From: an uncultured Fibrobacter sp.
Lineage (GTDB): Bacteria > Fibrobacterota > Fibrobacteria > Fibrobacterales > Fibrobacteraceae
Reading direction: 5' to 3'
Assembly (NCBI GenBank): GCA_934691725.1
Contig: CAKUTF010000011.1
Span: forward strand, 1-64,000
DNA: 64,000 bases
In this document: one piece after another, positions 9,441 to 18,613 of the stretch
Numbering within the stretch: the stretch's first letter is position 1
Layout: each line of letters opens with the position of its first letter
Translations under genes and position numbers: made by a program
The notes under the pieces: generated by a model
What the model was told of the DNA's origin: nothing
The model's database searches: none
What the model saw: only the letters and a program-made list of their open reading frames with translations

Positions 9441-9761
9441 ATGCAACTTTGTTTGGAAAAATGCCAACTAGAAACGGTCCAGCGAATCTTGAACGCCCAC
9501 TTTGAAGGCTTGGAGGTGGATGCCTACGGTCCGCGGGTGACCGGAGTCGATCTTACCCCGGAATCCGCCTTGAATGTCGTCGTCGTTTCCGAGAAGCCGA
9601 TTCCGGTCGAGGAAATGCTGGTCGTCGAAAAGGCTTTTGCCGACAGGAACTTGCCGTTTCGGGTCGATGTAGTCGATTGGGCGAAGCTCACGGAAAGTAT
9701 GCAGAAAAGTATCAAGAAAGAGCATATTGTCATCCAGGAAGCGGATGCGGAAAAAGCCTGA
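9441..9761 (+). CDS. Degenerate MNT-like nucleotidyltransferase-fold protein
   Basis: The 106-residue protein resembles minimal nucleotidyltransferase (MNT) proteins in its C-terminal half: PIPVEEMLVVEKAFADRNLPFRVDVVDWAKL and a terminal VIQE, as in MNT/HEPN antitoxins. The active-site region does not fit. The usual GSRARG is GPRVTG, and the SDLDLAV carboxylates are replaced in SALNVVV, so transferase activity is unlikely. No HEPN partner gene is adjacent. The next gene begins 12 bases downstream, so they may be co-transcribed. Assignment rests on recalled motif similarity. Confidence 0.55.
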   Translation: MQLCLEKCQLETVQRILNAHFEGLEVDAYGPRVTGVDLTPESALNVVVVSEKPIPVEEMLVVEKAFADRNLPFRVDVVDWAKLTESMQKSIKKEHIVIQEADAEKA

Positions 9762-9772
9762 GGGGAAAATAC

Positions 9773-11539
9773 ATGCTTGGAAGTTTTAGATTTTTGATTA
9801 CCGCTGTTGTTTTTTTTAGCGTTTCACTTGCGTTTTCTGCAGGGGAGAACGCCTGTTCCGTTTCGGGAGTTTCGGTGCTCAAGCCGCTTCCGGACAAGAA
9901 ACTTTTGACGGCGGACGGGGCAAAGTCCGCCGAAAAGCTTGCGAAATGCTTGGCGAGTTCCGGGGATACGGCGAACCTGAAAACGCTTTCGGAGCGCTTC
10001 TTGGAGTATTATGCCGGTAGCCCGTATCGCGCAGGAATGGAGACGATCGTTGCGGAGAGCCTGCTGAAGGATTCTGTTGCTGCGGGCGTCGAAATGCTTT
10101 TGAACGTGGTTTCCTACAGCAAGGATTCCGCGGTGACTGCAAATGCAAAGCGGCTTCTCTTGAAAACCATTTCGGAAGATTCCCGCTTGCCGGTCTCCCT
10201 GCTTTCTTCGATTGCGGATCGGGCGCAGGTAAATCGCGCTGTGGCGAACGCTACATGGCTTCGGTTGGGAGCGGAACTTGCGAAACAGAAAAATTTCAAG
10301 GCCGCGCGATACTGGTATAAAAAAGTCGTCGCGGCAAAGGAAAACGAAAATTGGGTGAATCGGGCGCAGGAGGCCCTTTCCGCATTGGAGGGAAAGACTT
10401 CTATTCCGACGGTTCTGGTGCTCGCTCCGATGTCGGGGGATTTTGCGGAATTTGGCGCAGACGCGGTGAAAGGCGTTCGGCTCGCTTTTGAAAAGGCAAA
10501 CTTGAACGGCAAGGTAAATCTTCGCGTTGCGGATACTCGGGCGGATGCTGTCGAAGCGCTTCGGCGGGCTCGGCAAGCGGTTGCCCAGGATAGCGTTGTC
10601 GCGATTGTCGGGCCGTTGATGAGCGCGCCTTCTGCGGCAGTTGCCGCATGGCTTGGTTCGTCGCATCCTAAAATTCCGATGCTTACGCCGACGGCGACCG
10701 ATGCGGGAATTTCCCGGATGGGTCCGAATATTTTCCAGGTGAACGTGAGCATGGACAACCTGGCTTCGGGAATTGCCAGATATTCGGTCGAGTGCCTCGG
10801 AATCCGCGAATTTGCGATTCTTTCTCCGATTGGAGATTTTGGAACGGCGATGACGCAAAGCTTTAAACGTGCCGTGGAAAGCCGCGGCGCGGCGGTTGTC
10901 GCTGTGCAGGAATTTGAAGAAGGCCATCCTGACTACACGACGGAATTTCGCAAGCTTCGGGCGGTTCGCTTTGAGCAGTTCCTGCACCGGAAAAACATCG
11001 CTCGCGGAGCCAAGGACCTAGACGCCATTTCTGCAAAGGACAGGCGTTCCTTCTTGCAGGATTCGGTTTTTAAAATTCCGGGAATTTTCATTCCGAGTTC
11101 GAGTCCTTCGGATGCGGGGCTTATCGCGCGTCAGGTCGCTTTCCACAAGTTCTCCGGCACGCTCCTCGGAACTTCGGGCTGGTACGGGGCGGACCTGATT
11201 AATGAAGGCAAGAAGCTTGTCGAAGGTTCCTATTTCAGCGTTGCCTTTACCGGCGAAGATGCGGACAGCGCATTTGAAAATTTCCGTTCCGCCTATAAAT
11301 CCAAGTGGGACGAGGAACCCAAGGCGGACAAAGTCAGCGGGCTTTCTTACAGCGCAGCGGACATCGTGTTTTCCCTGCTCGTTTCCGGTGAAACAAATCT
11401 GGTAGGGAAAATCCATTCTCAGAAAAACTTCCAGGGCGCCTATGGAAAAATTCGCTTTGAAAAAGGCGCAAACGCAAATGTCCAGATTATGGGTGTCGAT
11501 TCCAGCGCGTTTGTCAATCGGACAGCTTGCCCGGATTAG
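9773..11539 (+). CDS. Periplasmic-binding-fold protein (LivK/LpoA-like) with N-terminal helical region
   Basis: The 588-residue protein begins with a signal segment (MLGSFRFLITAVVFFSVSLAFS). Residues about 60-220 are helical and TPR-like. From about 225 a type-1 periplasmic binding fold begins: VLVLAPMSGDFAEFGADAVK, then AIVGPLMSAPS, IPMLTPTATDAG and FAILSPIGDFG. This architecture occurs in branched-chain amino-acid binding proteins and in LpoA-type activators of peptidoglycan synthases. No permease genes are adjacent, which favours a structural role over transport. GAGGGG precedes the ATG at 9773; a longer frame open from 9677 overlaps the upstream gene and lacks support. Confidence 0.75.
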   Translation: MLGSFRFLITAVVFFSVSLAFSAGENACSVSGVSVLKPLPDKKLLTADGAKSAEKLAKCLASSGDTANLKTLSERFLEYYAGSPYRAGMETIVAESLLKDSVAAGVEMLLNVVSYSKDSAVTANAKRLLLKTISEDSRLPVSLLSSIADRAQVNRAVANATWLRLGAELAKQKNFKAARYWYKKVVAAKENENWVNRAQEALSALEGKTSIPTVLVLAPMSGDFAEFGADAVKGVRLAFEKANLNGKVNLRVADTRADAVEALRRARQAVAQDSVVAIVGPLMSAPSAAVAAWLGSSHPKIPMLTPTATDAGISRMGPNIFQVNVSMDNLASGIARYSVECLGIREFAILSPIGDFGTAMTQSFKRAVESRGAAVVAVQEFEEGHPDYTTEFRKLRAVRFEQFLHRKNIARGAKDLDAISAKDRRSFLQDSVFKIPGIFIPSSSPSDAGLIARQVAFHKFSGTLLGTSGWYGADLINEGKKLVEGSYFSVAFTGEDADSAFENFRSAYKSKWDEEPKADKVSGLSYSAADIVFSLLVSGETNLVGKIHSQKNFQGAYGKIRFEKGANANVQIMGVDSSAFVNRTACPD

Positions 11540-11547
11540 TTGGAAAG

Positions 11548-11995
11548 TAATTGACGGTCAAGTCGGGGAATGACATCATACTTTGTCCCGCTTGACTCTT
11601 CCCAAAAACCTAGACGTCTGCAGACTATTCCTAATCCCTGTTCCCTAGTCCCTAAGCTTAAACGTCCACTATTTCTAAGCTCTAAGTTCTCTCAACTAAG
11701 CTCTGGATAGCTCGACAAGCTCGTTAACCTGTCATTATCGGACGAGATTCCCTTGTCAAGCAAGGGAATGACAGATGAGAGGAATGCCGGAAAATGACAG
11801 CATAGCGAACCGGGGGATGATATCGTACCGTGTCCCTCGTACCGCTTCCCAAAAGCCTAGATGTCTGATGCTCTGACCACTGCACACTGCCCACTAGCCA
11901 CTAAACCTAGATGTTTGCGGCCTAATCCCTACTCCCTCGTCCCTAGTCCCTAAATTTAGACGTCCGCTGTTCTAAGCTCTGGATTTCGCATTGTT
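11548..11995. repeat. Composite intergenic repeat block 2 (heptamer family)
   Basis: About 450 bases without a gene. Visible modules are AAAACCTAGACGTCTGC (near 11610) and its variants at about 11655, 11865, 11910 and 11945; CCCTGTT/CCCTAGT and CTAAGCT/CTAAGTT 7-bp runs; GACAAGCTCGTTAACC; a palindrome ATTCCCTTGTCAAGCAAGG with AATGACA; and CCACTGC/CCACTAG runs. Several modules occur more than once in the block, so it looks built by repeated insertion or recombination. Confidence 0.75.
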
Positions 11996-12025
11996 TAAAT
12001 CAACCCTCTAATGTTTTGCTGCTCA

Positions 12026-12063
12026 AAATAAAAACCGCAGCCTTTTTGACCGCGGCTTTTTTT
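12026..12063 (-). terminator. Terminator of the rubrerythrin gene
   Basis: On the minus strand AAAGCCGCGGTC pairs with GGCTGCGGTTTT through G-U tolerant pairs around an A5 loop, followed by TTTTT. It lies a few bases after the rubrerythrin stop and is much better formed on that strand than on the plus strand. Confidence 0.7.
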
Positions 12064-12070
12064 GGAAACG

Positions 12071-12610
12071 CTAGAAATTTTCTTTCTTGATTTCGAAGTA
12101 GCTTTGCGGATGTCCGCAGACCGGGCAGATGCCTGGCGCCTTCTTGCCGATGACGATGTGACCGCAGTTTGAACATTGCCAGATGCAGTCGCCGTCGCGG
12201 GAAAATACCAGGCCGTCTTCGACGTTCTTCAGAAGCTTGCGGTAACGTTCCTCGTGTTCCTTTTCGATTTTGCCGACCATGGCGAACTTTGCCGCGATTT
12301 CGTGGAATCCTTCTTCACGGGCTTCCTTGGCCATGCGGTCGTACATGTCCGTCCATTCAAAGTTTTCACCGTCTGCCGCATCCTTTAAATTTGTTGCTGT
12401 ATCCTTGATTTCGCCACCCATCAAATACTTGAACCAGATTTTCGCATGTTCCTTTTCGTTGCCTGCGGTTTCTTCGAAGATATTGGCAATCTGGACGAAA
12501 CCTTCCTTTTTTGCCTTGGACGCATAGTAGGTGTACTTGTTCCTCGCCTGGGATTCTCCGGCGAAAGCCGCCCACAGGTTTTTCTCGGTCTTGGACCCTT
12601 TTAATTCCAT
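12071..12610 (-). CDS. rbr: Rubrerythrin
   Basis: The 179-residue cytoplasmic peroxide-reducing protein has two domains. The N-terminal ferritin-like four-helix domain carries the diiron ligands in FAGESQARN, EETAGNEKEHAK, EEGFHE and IEKEHEERY. The C-terminal rubredoxin-like domain has the two iron-binding pairs CSNCGH and CPVCGH. Length and order match classical rubrerythrin of anaerobes and suggest an oxygen-sensitive host. AAGGAG precedes the ATG by about 6 bases. It is transcribed alone, with its own terminator. Confidence 0.93.
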   Translation of the reverse strand: MELKGSKTEKNLWAAFAGESQARNKYTYYASKAKKEGFVQIANIFEETAGNEKEHAKIWFKYLMGGEIKDTATNLKDAADGENFEWTDMYDRMAKEAREEGFHEIAAKFAMVGKIEKEHEERYRKLLKNVEDGLVFSRDGDCIWQCSNCGHIVIGKKAPGICPVCGHPQSYFEIKKENF

Positions 12611-12713
12611 AGTTGTCTCCTTGGAAGCGATTGCTGTCCGCTTCTCACATCCAATCTATAAAGAAATTCGTCAAAAGTTGCTGACGAACGGTTTTTCCCC
12701 GATAATCGGGGAT

Positions 12714-14075
12714 CTAGCGGAGGCTTCGCGTCTTGGCGAATGAATAGAAGGCCATCAGGAGGAACGTGACCGCTTCGGCGACGGGAAGTGCAAGCCAGAG
12801 ACCAGGCGTTCCGAAAATTTTTGGCAAAAGAAGAAAGCTCGGGATGACAAGGGCTACCCCGCGGAGAAACATGAAGCAAATCGCCGTATTCGCTTTTTCA
12901 AGGCCCTGGTAGATGCCGATGCCGACCAGGTTCAAGGAAATAAAGACGAATCCCGTTGCAAAATAGGGGAAGCCTTTCATCGCGATGGTGTGAGGGTTCG
13001 TGCCGCGGTCGAGAAAAAGCGTCATCAGCGGGTCGCAGAAAAGAATGCAACCGATGCTCATCAGAATCCCGAGAAGGGCCGCGGCCAGTATGGAAATCTT
13101 GACGGTCGCTTTGACGCGTTCCTTGCTGCCGATTCCGTTGTTGTAGCTTAGAATCGGTAGCTGGCTTTGGGCGATTGCGTTCCCGAAGATGAAAATCAGC
13201 GGAAAGAGGTAACAGGCGACGCTGAAAGCGGCGACGCCGTCTTCGTGCAGGTGCCGGATGAACATGTAGTTTCCGACGATGATTGTCGCGGCGATGGCGA
13301 TTTCCCCGATGAATGTCGGAAATCCGAGCTTCATCATATAGCAGGAATTTCGCAAGGTGAGATAGAGGCTTGTCGCGGAAAGCTTTAACCGGTAGAAATG
13401 CAACGTCTTGGAAAATTTCAGGAGGTAGGTCATGACCATGACCGTTCCGATAACTTCGGAAATGATCGTGGCGACGGCTGCCCCCCAGATGCCCTTTTCG
13501 AGTGGAAAGATGAAAAGCCAGTCGAGAAAGATGTTCGAAATGGCGGAAACGATGTTTACGGACATCGCCATTTTAGGCGCACCGTCCAATCGGATGATAA
13601 ATGAACCGACCATGATAAAGACACCGAAAACGGGAAACAGGAAAATGCCGCGCAGATAGTCCTTGACATAGGGCCGTAAAATTTCGGAACCGCCGAAGAG
13701 AGTGTTCAGTTGGTCCGGGAAGAAAAAGATGACCGCTGCGAGAACGAGCATTAGGAAAAGCGGAACGATCATGGATTGCGTGACGTTGATATTTGCCGCT
13801 TTTACGTTTCCCTGGGCGAGATGCGTCGCCGCGACGATGCTCACTCCGCTAGCGAACATCAGGCTTGCCGCTGTCGAAAAAAGGAATACCGGGGCCGCAA
13901 TGTTTACGGCAGCCAGCGCATCGCTCGAAATCCCCTTTCCGACAAAAATTCCATCGACGATGTTGAAAACCGTCATGAAGATCATTCCGACGAGTGTGGG
14001 AATGAACAGCTTGACGAATAGTTGCGGAATGTTCATTTTCCCAAAATCGAGTGAATCTCTATTTGTATTTTTCAT
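12714..14075 (-). CDS. MATE family multidrug/Na+ antiporter
   Basis: The 453-residue protein has about twelve membrane helices and the MATE start pattern FVKLFIPTLVGMIFMTVFNIVDGIFVG, plus the internal repeat expected of two six-helix halves. Members export cationic drugs or metabolites in exchange for Na+ or H+. The ATG at 14075 (MKNTNRDS) is chosen because the frame is open further upstream only through intergenic repeat-like sequence. It is monocistronic, separated from rubrerythrin by about 100 bases. Confidence 0.85.
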   Translation of the reverse strand: MKNTNRDSLDFGKMNIPQLFVKLFIPTLVGMIFMTVFNIVDGIFVGKGISSDALAAVNIAAPVFLFSTAASLMFASGVSIVAATHLAQGNVKAANINVTQSMIVPLFLMLVLAAVIFFFPDQLNTLFGGSEILRPYVKDYLRGIFLFPVFGVFIMVGSFIIRLDGAPKMAMSVNIVSAISNIFLDWLFIFPLEKGIWGAAVATIISEVIGTVMVMTYLLKFSKTLHFYRLKLSATSLYLTLRNSCYMMKLGFPTFIGEIAIAATIIVGNYMFIRHLHEDGVAAFSVACYLFPLIFIFGNAIAQSQLPILSYNNGIGSKERVKATVKISILAAALLGILMSIGCILFCDPLMTLFLDRGTNPHTIAMKGFPYFATGFVFISLNLVGIGIYQGLEKANTAICFMFLRGVALVIPSFLLLPKIFGTPGLWLALPVAEAVTFLLMAFYSFAKTRSLR

Positions 14076-14139
14076 AGTGGCGGGGCAATATAGTAAATTA
14101 TCGTAAATCAAAGCTTGGTATCGAGAATTTAGCTTTTGG

Positions 14140-14430
14140 AAAGCGGTACGAGGAACTCGGTACGATGTCATTCCCCGGCTTGACCGGGGAATCTCCTTTA
14201 AGGAATGGGATTTGACAGGCTAGCGAGCTTGTCGAGCTATCCAGAGCTTAGTTGAGAGAACTTAGAGCTTAGAAATAGTGGACAGAGTTGCGGACGTTAA
14301 ACTCCTGAGAGCAGCTCGCTTAACTGTCAATTCCTAATTCCTCATTTCTAACTGCAGTTCGCTGAAAAGCCATCAGCCCGCTCTGATAACTAATCCCTAC
14401 TCCCTTATCCCTGTTCTCTGGACTCAGCCG
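14140..14430. repeat. Composite intergenic repeat block 3 (heptamer family)
   Basis: Contains the palindrome ATTCCCCGGCTTGACCGGGG (14171-), then GACAGGCTAGCGAGCTTGTC, GAGCTTAGTTGAGAG, GAACTTAGAGCTTAGAA, GGACGTTAAACTCC and CCCTACT/CCCTTAT/CCCTGTT. The middle modules are the reverse complement of those in blocks 1 and 2, so blocks occur in both orientations. No gene is visible. Confidence 0.7.
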
Positions 14431-14457
14431 ATTTCTGATTCCTATATTTACACACAT

Positions 14458-14646
14458 ATGAAAAAGTTGGTGCATCTTCGTGAAAAGTGTCTGGAATGTG
14501 CGGGCTGTGTCGGCGTCTGTCCGAAAATGGCGTTGGATATGTACGGGCTTGACTTGCAAATCGATTCGTCGAAGTGCATCCGTTGCGGCCTTTGTGTGCG
14601 CGCCTGCCCGGCGGGCGCCTTGAAAATCGAGGAGGTCGAAAAGTGA
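14458..14646 (+). CDS. Two-cluster [4Fe-4S] ferredoxin
   Basis: The 62-residue ferredoxin has two complete cluster motifs, CLECAGCVGVCP and CIRCGLCVRACP. Its stop overlaps the GTG start of the flavoprotein that follows (GTGA), so the two are translationally coupled. It probably passes electrons to that geranylgeranyl-reductase-like enzyme. Bacterial-type 2[4Fe-4S] ferredoxins are usually 55-65 residues, so it is full length. Confidence 0.92.
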   Translation: MKKLVHLREKCLECAGCVGVCPKMALDMYGLDLQIDSSKCIRCGLCVRACPAGALKIEEVEK

Positions 14647-15824
14647 AGCGGACGGAATATGATGCCTTGGTCATCGGGGCAGGTCCCGGAGGAAGCGTTG
14701 CCGCAAGAAATTTAGCAAAACAGGGCTTTTCTGTCCTGCTGATCGAAAAGCGCGAAAAAATCGGATTTCCCGTACGCTGCGGCGAGGCTAGCACTAAGCT
14801 CGACAGGCTCCAGGAAGAATTTGGCCCTATCGACTTGGACTGCATCGAAACAGAATTGAACGGGCTTTATGTCTATGGTCCCGGTGGAATCGAACTCGAC
14901 TGTAAAATGCCCGGGGTCGGCGTGATGCTCAACCGTGAAAAATTCGACCCGCATCTCGCCCGCTTGGCGGAAGAAGACGGTGCGGAAGTCGAAACCTTTG
15001 CGCGGGCTTCCGCTGTGGAAAACGCGGAAAACGGGTTTCGGACGGTCTCCGTCGTGACGGTTCGGGGGACGGAAACGGTTCGGGCAAAAATGGTCATTGC
15101 GGCAGACGGCGTGGAAAGCCGTATCGGTCGGATGGCCGGGCTGGATACCCTCCAAAAACCAGGAACGACATGCTCGGGTGTCGATATCCAGGTCGAAGGC
15201 CTCTTAACAAAATCCGACTACCTCACGTTTTGGCAGGGCGCGGATTACATCAACAACGGCTACATCTGGAGCTTTCCGAAAGTCAAGAGCAACGTGACAA
15301 ATTTCGGCGCGGGCTTCCTTGTCTCGGACGTAAAGGATAAGTGTATCGAAGAGGTTGCGTTTGACTGGTTGCATCGGCTTTTCCCGGACGCCAAGGTCGT
15401 GGAACATCACGTCGTGGGCGGGCTTGTTCCTGTTTCGGGCAACTTGGCGCACACGGTCAAGGACAATCTTTTGCTTGTGGGAGATGCCGCGCACCATACG
15501 AATCCGCTGACTGGCGGCGGAATTGCGACGGCGATGCGCAGCGGGCTTCTTGCGGCAAACGTCGTCGGGATGGGGCTTCGCCTGGGAAACCTTTCCGAAG
15601 ACTATCTGCATCTGTACGAAAAGCTCTGTATGCAGAAATTCGGGAAGAAGCACCTGCAAATCATGAAGTTCCGACGTTTTCTGACATCAAGAAGCCGGGA
15701 AGACCAGATTCGCCTATATAAAATCATCAAGGCTTATCTCGACGGAGACCAGCGCGCCGTGGCGTTTTTAAGGATGCCGCTTGAAGTACTGAAATTCGCC
15801 GTGAACTATCTGCGGTTCAGGTAA
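14643..15824 (+). CDS. Geranylgeranyl-reductase-family FAD oxidoreductase
   Basis: The 393-residue flavoprotein has a GAGPGGS dinucleotide motif at about 12-18, the RCGEAST segment and the second FAD motif GDAAHHTNPLTGGGI near residue 283, all typical of the geranylgeranyl reductase family, which saturates prenyl chains of lipids or quinones. The GTG at 14643 overlaps the ferredoxin stop and GAGGAGG lies 7 bases before it. Ferredoxin is the likely electron donor. Substrate is not deducible; other members of this fold hydroxylate or halogenate. Confidence 0.85.
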   Translation: MKRTEYDALVIGAGPGGSVAARNLAKQGFSVLLIEKREKIGFPVRCGEASTKLDRLQEEFGPIDLDCIETELNGLYVYGPGGIELDCKMPGVGVMLNREKFDPHLARLAEEDGAEVETFARASAVENAENGFRTVSVVTVRGTETVRAKMVIAADGVESRIGRMAGLDTLQKPGTTCSGVDIQVEGLLTKSDYLTFWQGADYINNGYIWSFPKVKSNVTNFGAGFLVSDVKDKCIEEVAFDWLHRLFPDAKVVEHHVVGGLVPVSGNLAHTVKDNLLLVGDAAHHTNPLTGGGIATAMRSGLLAANVVGMGLRLGNLSEDYLHLYEKLCMQKFGKKHLQIMKFRRFLTSRSREDQIRLYKIIKAYLDGDQRAVAFLRMPLEVLKFAVNYLRFR

Positions 15825-15833
15825 CCTTAAAAG

Positions 15834-17039
15834 TTATTGTTTTTCGGAGGGGATTTCCGAGCGTCGCTTCTCCATCTTGGGCAGGAACACGGCGATGATT
15901 CCGAAAAGCGGAAGGAGCGTGCTGACCTGAAAAATGAACTGGACGCTTATCCTGTCCGCAAGCCAACCGAAGAAGCTGCTGCCAAGTCCTGCAAGACCGA
16001 ATGAAAGCCCGTAGAAAATCCCGGCGACGATACCCGTATGGTTTGGCAAAAGGTCCGTGGCAAAAACGAGAATCGCGGGGAATGCGGACGACAAGATTAA
16101 TCCGATGACGATGGAGAGCGATACGGTTCCCGCAAAACTATTGATGTAGGGGAGCGCGATGGTGAAAGGCGCCACCCCGAGAATCGAAAACCAGATGACG
16201 GGTTTTCTTCCGAACCTGTCGCCGATAAGCCCGCCTACGACCGTTCCTATCGCCTGCGAAGCCAAAAAGACGAAAAGGCAGATTTGGGAAAGCCTGACTG
16301 TGACGTGGAACTTGTCGATGAGGAAAAAGGTGAAATAGTTCGTCATGCTCGCGGAATAGAAGTTTTTGGAAAACATCAGCATGAACAGGATGAAAATGAA
16401 AAAGTTGAGTTTTCGGTGTGAAACGGATTCGGCGATTTCCCAGCGTTCGCGAATTTTCCGTGTGAAGCTCTTAAGTTCCTTGACATGCCACCAGCCGACG
16501 TATGAAAGGAGAATCGCGCACAGGACGGCGAGAACTCCGAACCAGCGGACGGACTGGATTCCGTGTGGCAAAATGATAATTCCTGCAAGAAGCGGCCCGA
16601 GCGCAAAGCCAGCGTTTCCGCCGACCTGAAAAATTCCCTGGGCGAATCCCTTTCTCCCGCCGGAAGCGAGCTGCGCCGCCTGCGAACCCTGCGGATGGAA
16701 AATGGAGGAGCCGCAACCGAACAGCGCCACCGCGCCGAGAATCATCCAAAAGTTGGAGGCGACGGAAAGCAGCGCAATCCCGGACAGCGTAAAGAGCATC
16801 CCGACGGCAAGCTGCCAGGAATGATGGTGCTTGTCCGCATAGAGGCCGATGAGCGGCTGGACGATGGAAGACGTGGTCTGCAGCGCAAGCGTGATAAGCC
16901 CTATTTGCGAAAAGGAAAGCCCGAAATCCGACTTGAGCATCGGATAGATGGCGGGCAGCATCGACTGGATCGTATCGTTGAGAAAGTGACAGAAACTGAC
17001 AATGAAAAGAACCGAAAATGTCGTCTTGACTTTTTCCAT
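15834..17039 (-). CDS. MFS transporter, fosmidomycin-resistance (Fsr) type
   Basis: The 401-residue protein has twelve predicted helices. The N-terminus (SFCHFLNDTIQSMLPAIYPM) and GSSIFHPQGSQAA match the Fsr subfamily of major-facilitator exporters, known for fosmidomycin resistance. The A-like loop DRFGRKP is present near the middle. It is convergent with the flavoprotein gene, with only 9 bases between stops. The physiological substrate is unknown. Confidence 0.85.
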   Translation of the reverse strand: MEKVKTTFSVLFIVSFCHFLNDTIQSMLPAIYPMLKSDFGLSFSQIGLITLALQTTSSIVQPLIGLYADKHHHSWQLAVGMLFTLSGIALLSVASNFWMILGAVALFGCGSSIFHPQGSQAAQLASGGRKGFAQGIFQVGGNAGFALGPLLAGIIILPHGIQSVRWFGVLAVLCAILLSYVGWWHVKELKSFTRKIRERWEIAESVSHRKLNFFIFILFMLMFSKNFYSASMTNYFTFFLIDKFHVTVRLSQICLFVFLASQAIGTVVGGLIGDRFGRKPVIWFSILGVAPFTIALPYINSFAGTVSLSIVIGLILSSAFPAILVFATDLLPNHTGIVAGIFYGLSFGLAGLGSSFFGWLADRISVQFIFQVSTLLPLFGIIAVFLPKMEKRRSEIPSEKQ

Positions 17040-17074
17040 GCGCGCAAAGTTAGAAAATTCGAGGCGGAAGATGC

Positions 17075-18613
17075 CTAGGTCTTAGTTTGGTTGGAAGCGG
17101 GCGATTCTAAATATCGTTTAAATAGCTCATTTAGTTGCAGGATGGTTTTTTCTTCGTCGGCATCTTTTTTGCGCAACAGTTCGTATCGGCTTAAAATGAA
17201 ATGGCGGTCTTTGGCGGAAATTCTTTTGATGTCAAGGATGTACGCTTCGTTTAAATCTCCCGGTTCAAACTTGTTTAATCCGTTGCCATACTCTCTTTTG
17301 TTTTGCTTCAAGATGTCGTTGGCGATGGGAGTGAGCAGGTAACAGAACAAAAGATTAATTTCTTCGTTGTTCAGGCTGTGTGGAAAAAAGCCGTGGAAGT
17401 TGGTTAAATTTTTTATGCTCGCTTCGTTGCGGATAACTTTAATCTTTCCTCGGCTAAAAACGGAAATCCAGATGGGTGCTGCGGGTTTGTTTTCGATGGA
17501 ATACCATGGATTCCGATGTCGTGTAAGATACGTTTTGTGGAATCCTTTTGATTCTCCGTAGTTGATGTAGGCGAAATCCGCCGGGTTCTGGGCTTTTGTT
17601 CCGTCGAATAGATAAATTTTTTTATCCTGTCCTTTTAAAAATTTTAACTCTGACTTGTCAAAGATGATTCTCGTTACGTCTGGTGATTTGGTGATGCAGG
17701 GGATGCAGGTGTTTTCGCTTAGACCGAGTTTTTTGACCGATGATTGGCTGAGCGTAAAAAAATGATTGTTTCCTGTGGCGATTCCGCGTTGAACTTTTCC
17801 AATATCCGATAGTTTTACGAGATTTTGATGGCGTGTTTGAAAACCTTTTTTGAAATAGGTTAGCCATTTTTCAGAAGGGTTCAATATTTTGTATGGTTGG
17901 AAATCTTGAGGATTGTTCTTGATGTATGAATCAAAGTCAAATGTTGTCAAATTGTCGATGCTTGAAGAGTTGATGAAAAAGCAACCGTCCAAAGACCGGT
18001 TCTCGGCAAAAAGAATACAGGATGTCGTGATGGCATCCGAAAAGAGGCTTTCCTTTGTATCGAATTTTAAAATCCCCTTGAGCGTCCTTTTTTTCAGCAG
18101 GTATTCCTTAACGGCGATGCCATAGCCTGTGTTTAAAAATTCATAGGGGACGATATAACAGCAGCGACCGTTTACCGATAATTCGTTGAGACTTTTTATG
18201 AAAAAATAGATGCATTGGTTTGTATAGCCGCTTAAATCCGCTTGGTATTCAAATAGAAAATCCGTTAGATATCGCCCTCGGTTTGGAATCGCCTGAAATT
18301 TATTATACGGTGGATTTGCCACGATCGCATCGAATTTTTGGGAAGGTTTCCAGGTTAAATAATCGCCTTGGATGAAATTTACGGGGTATGAATTTTCTTC
18401 CTTGAATTTTTTTGCCATTTCCTCGTCAATTTCGACAACGGAAATGTCCATTTGTGAATTCATACGAAACGCTGTTTTGGGAAAAATCCCGGGACCGACA
18501 GCAGGATCCAAAAAATGGCGAGGGTTGTTTTTTGTGGCCCATTTTACCATCATGTCGGCAATGAACGGGTCTGTAAAAAATTGACCATATTGCTTTTGAA
18601 TGGATCTTGTCAT
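17075..18613 (-). CDS. Type II N6-adenine DNA methyltransferase
   Basis: The 512-residue protein has a SAM-binding motif I DPAVGPGIF (about 36-44) and the catalytic motif NPPY (100-103), in the gamma-type order of TaqI-like amino-methyltransferases. The C-terminal half would hold the target-recognition domain. The ATG overlaps the endonuclease stop (ATGA), as in coupled type II systems. Its job is to protect host sites from the partner enzyme. AT content is higher than in neighbouring housekeeping genes, which fits horizontal acquisition. Confidence 0.88.
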   Translation of the reverse strand: MTRSIQKQYGQFFTDPFIADMMVKWATKNNPRHFLDPAVGPGIFPKTAFRMNSQMDISVVEIDEEMAKKFKEENSYPVNFIQGDYLTWKPSQKFDAIVANPPYNKFQAIPNRGRYLTDFLFEYQADLSGYTNQCIYFFIKSLNELSVNGRCCYIVPYEFLNTGYGIAVKEYLLKKRTLKGILKFDTKESLFSDAITTSCILFAENRSLDGCFFINSSSIDNLTTFDFDSYIKNNPQDFQPYKILNPSEKWLTYFKKGFQTRHQNLVKLSDIGKVQRGIATGNNHFFTLSQSSVKKLGLSENTCIPCITKSPDVTRIIFDKSELKFLKGQDKKIYLFDGTKAQNPADFAYINYGESKGFHKTYLTRHRNPWYSIENKPAAPIWISVFSRGKIKVIRNEASIKNLTNFHGFFPHSLNNEEINLLFCYLLTPIANDILKQNKREYGNGLNKFEPGDLNEAYILDIKRISAKDRHFILSRYELLRKKDADEEKTILQLNELFKRYLESPASNQTKT

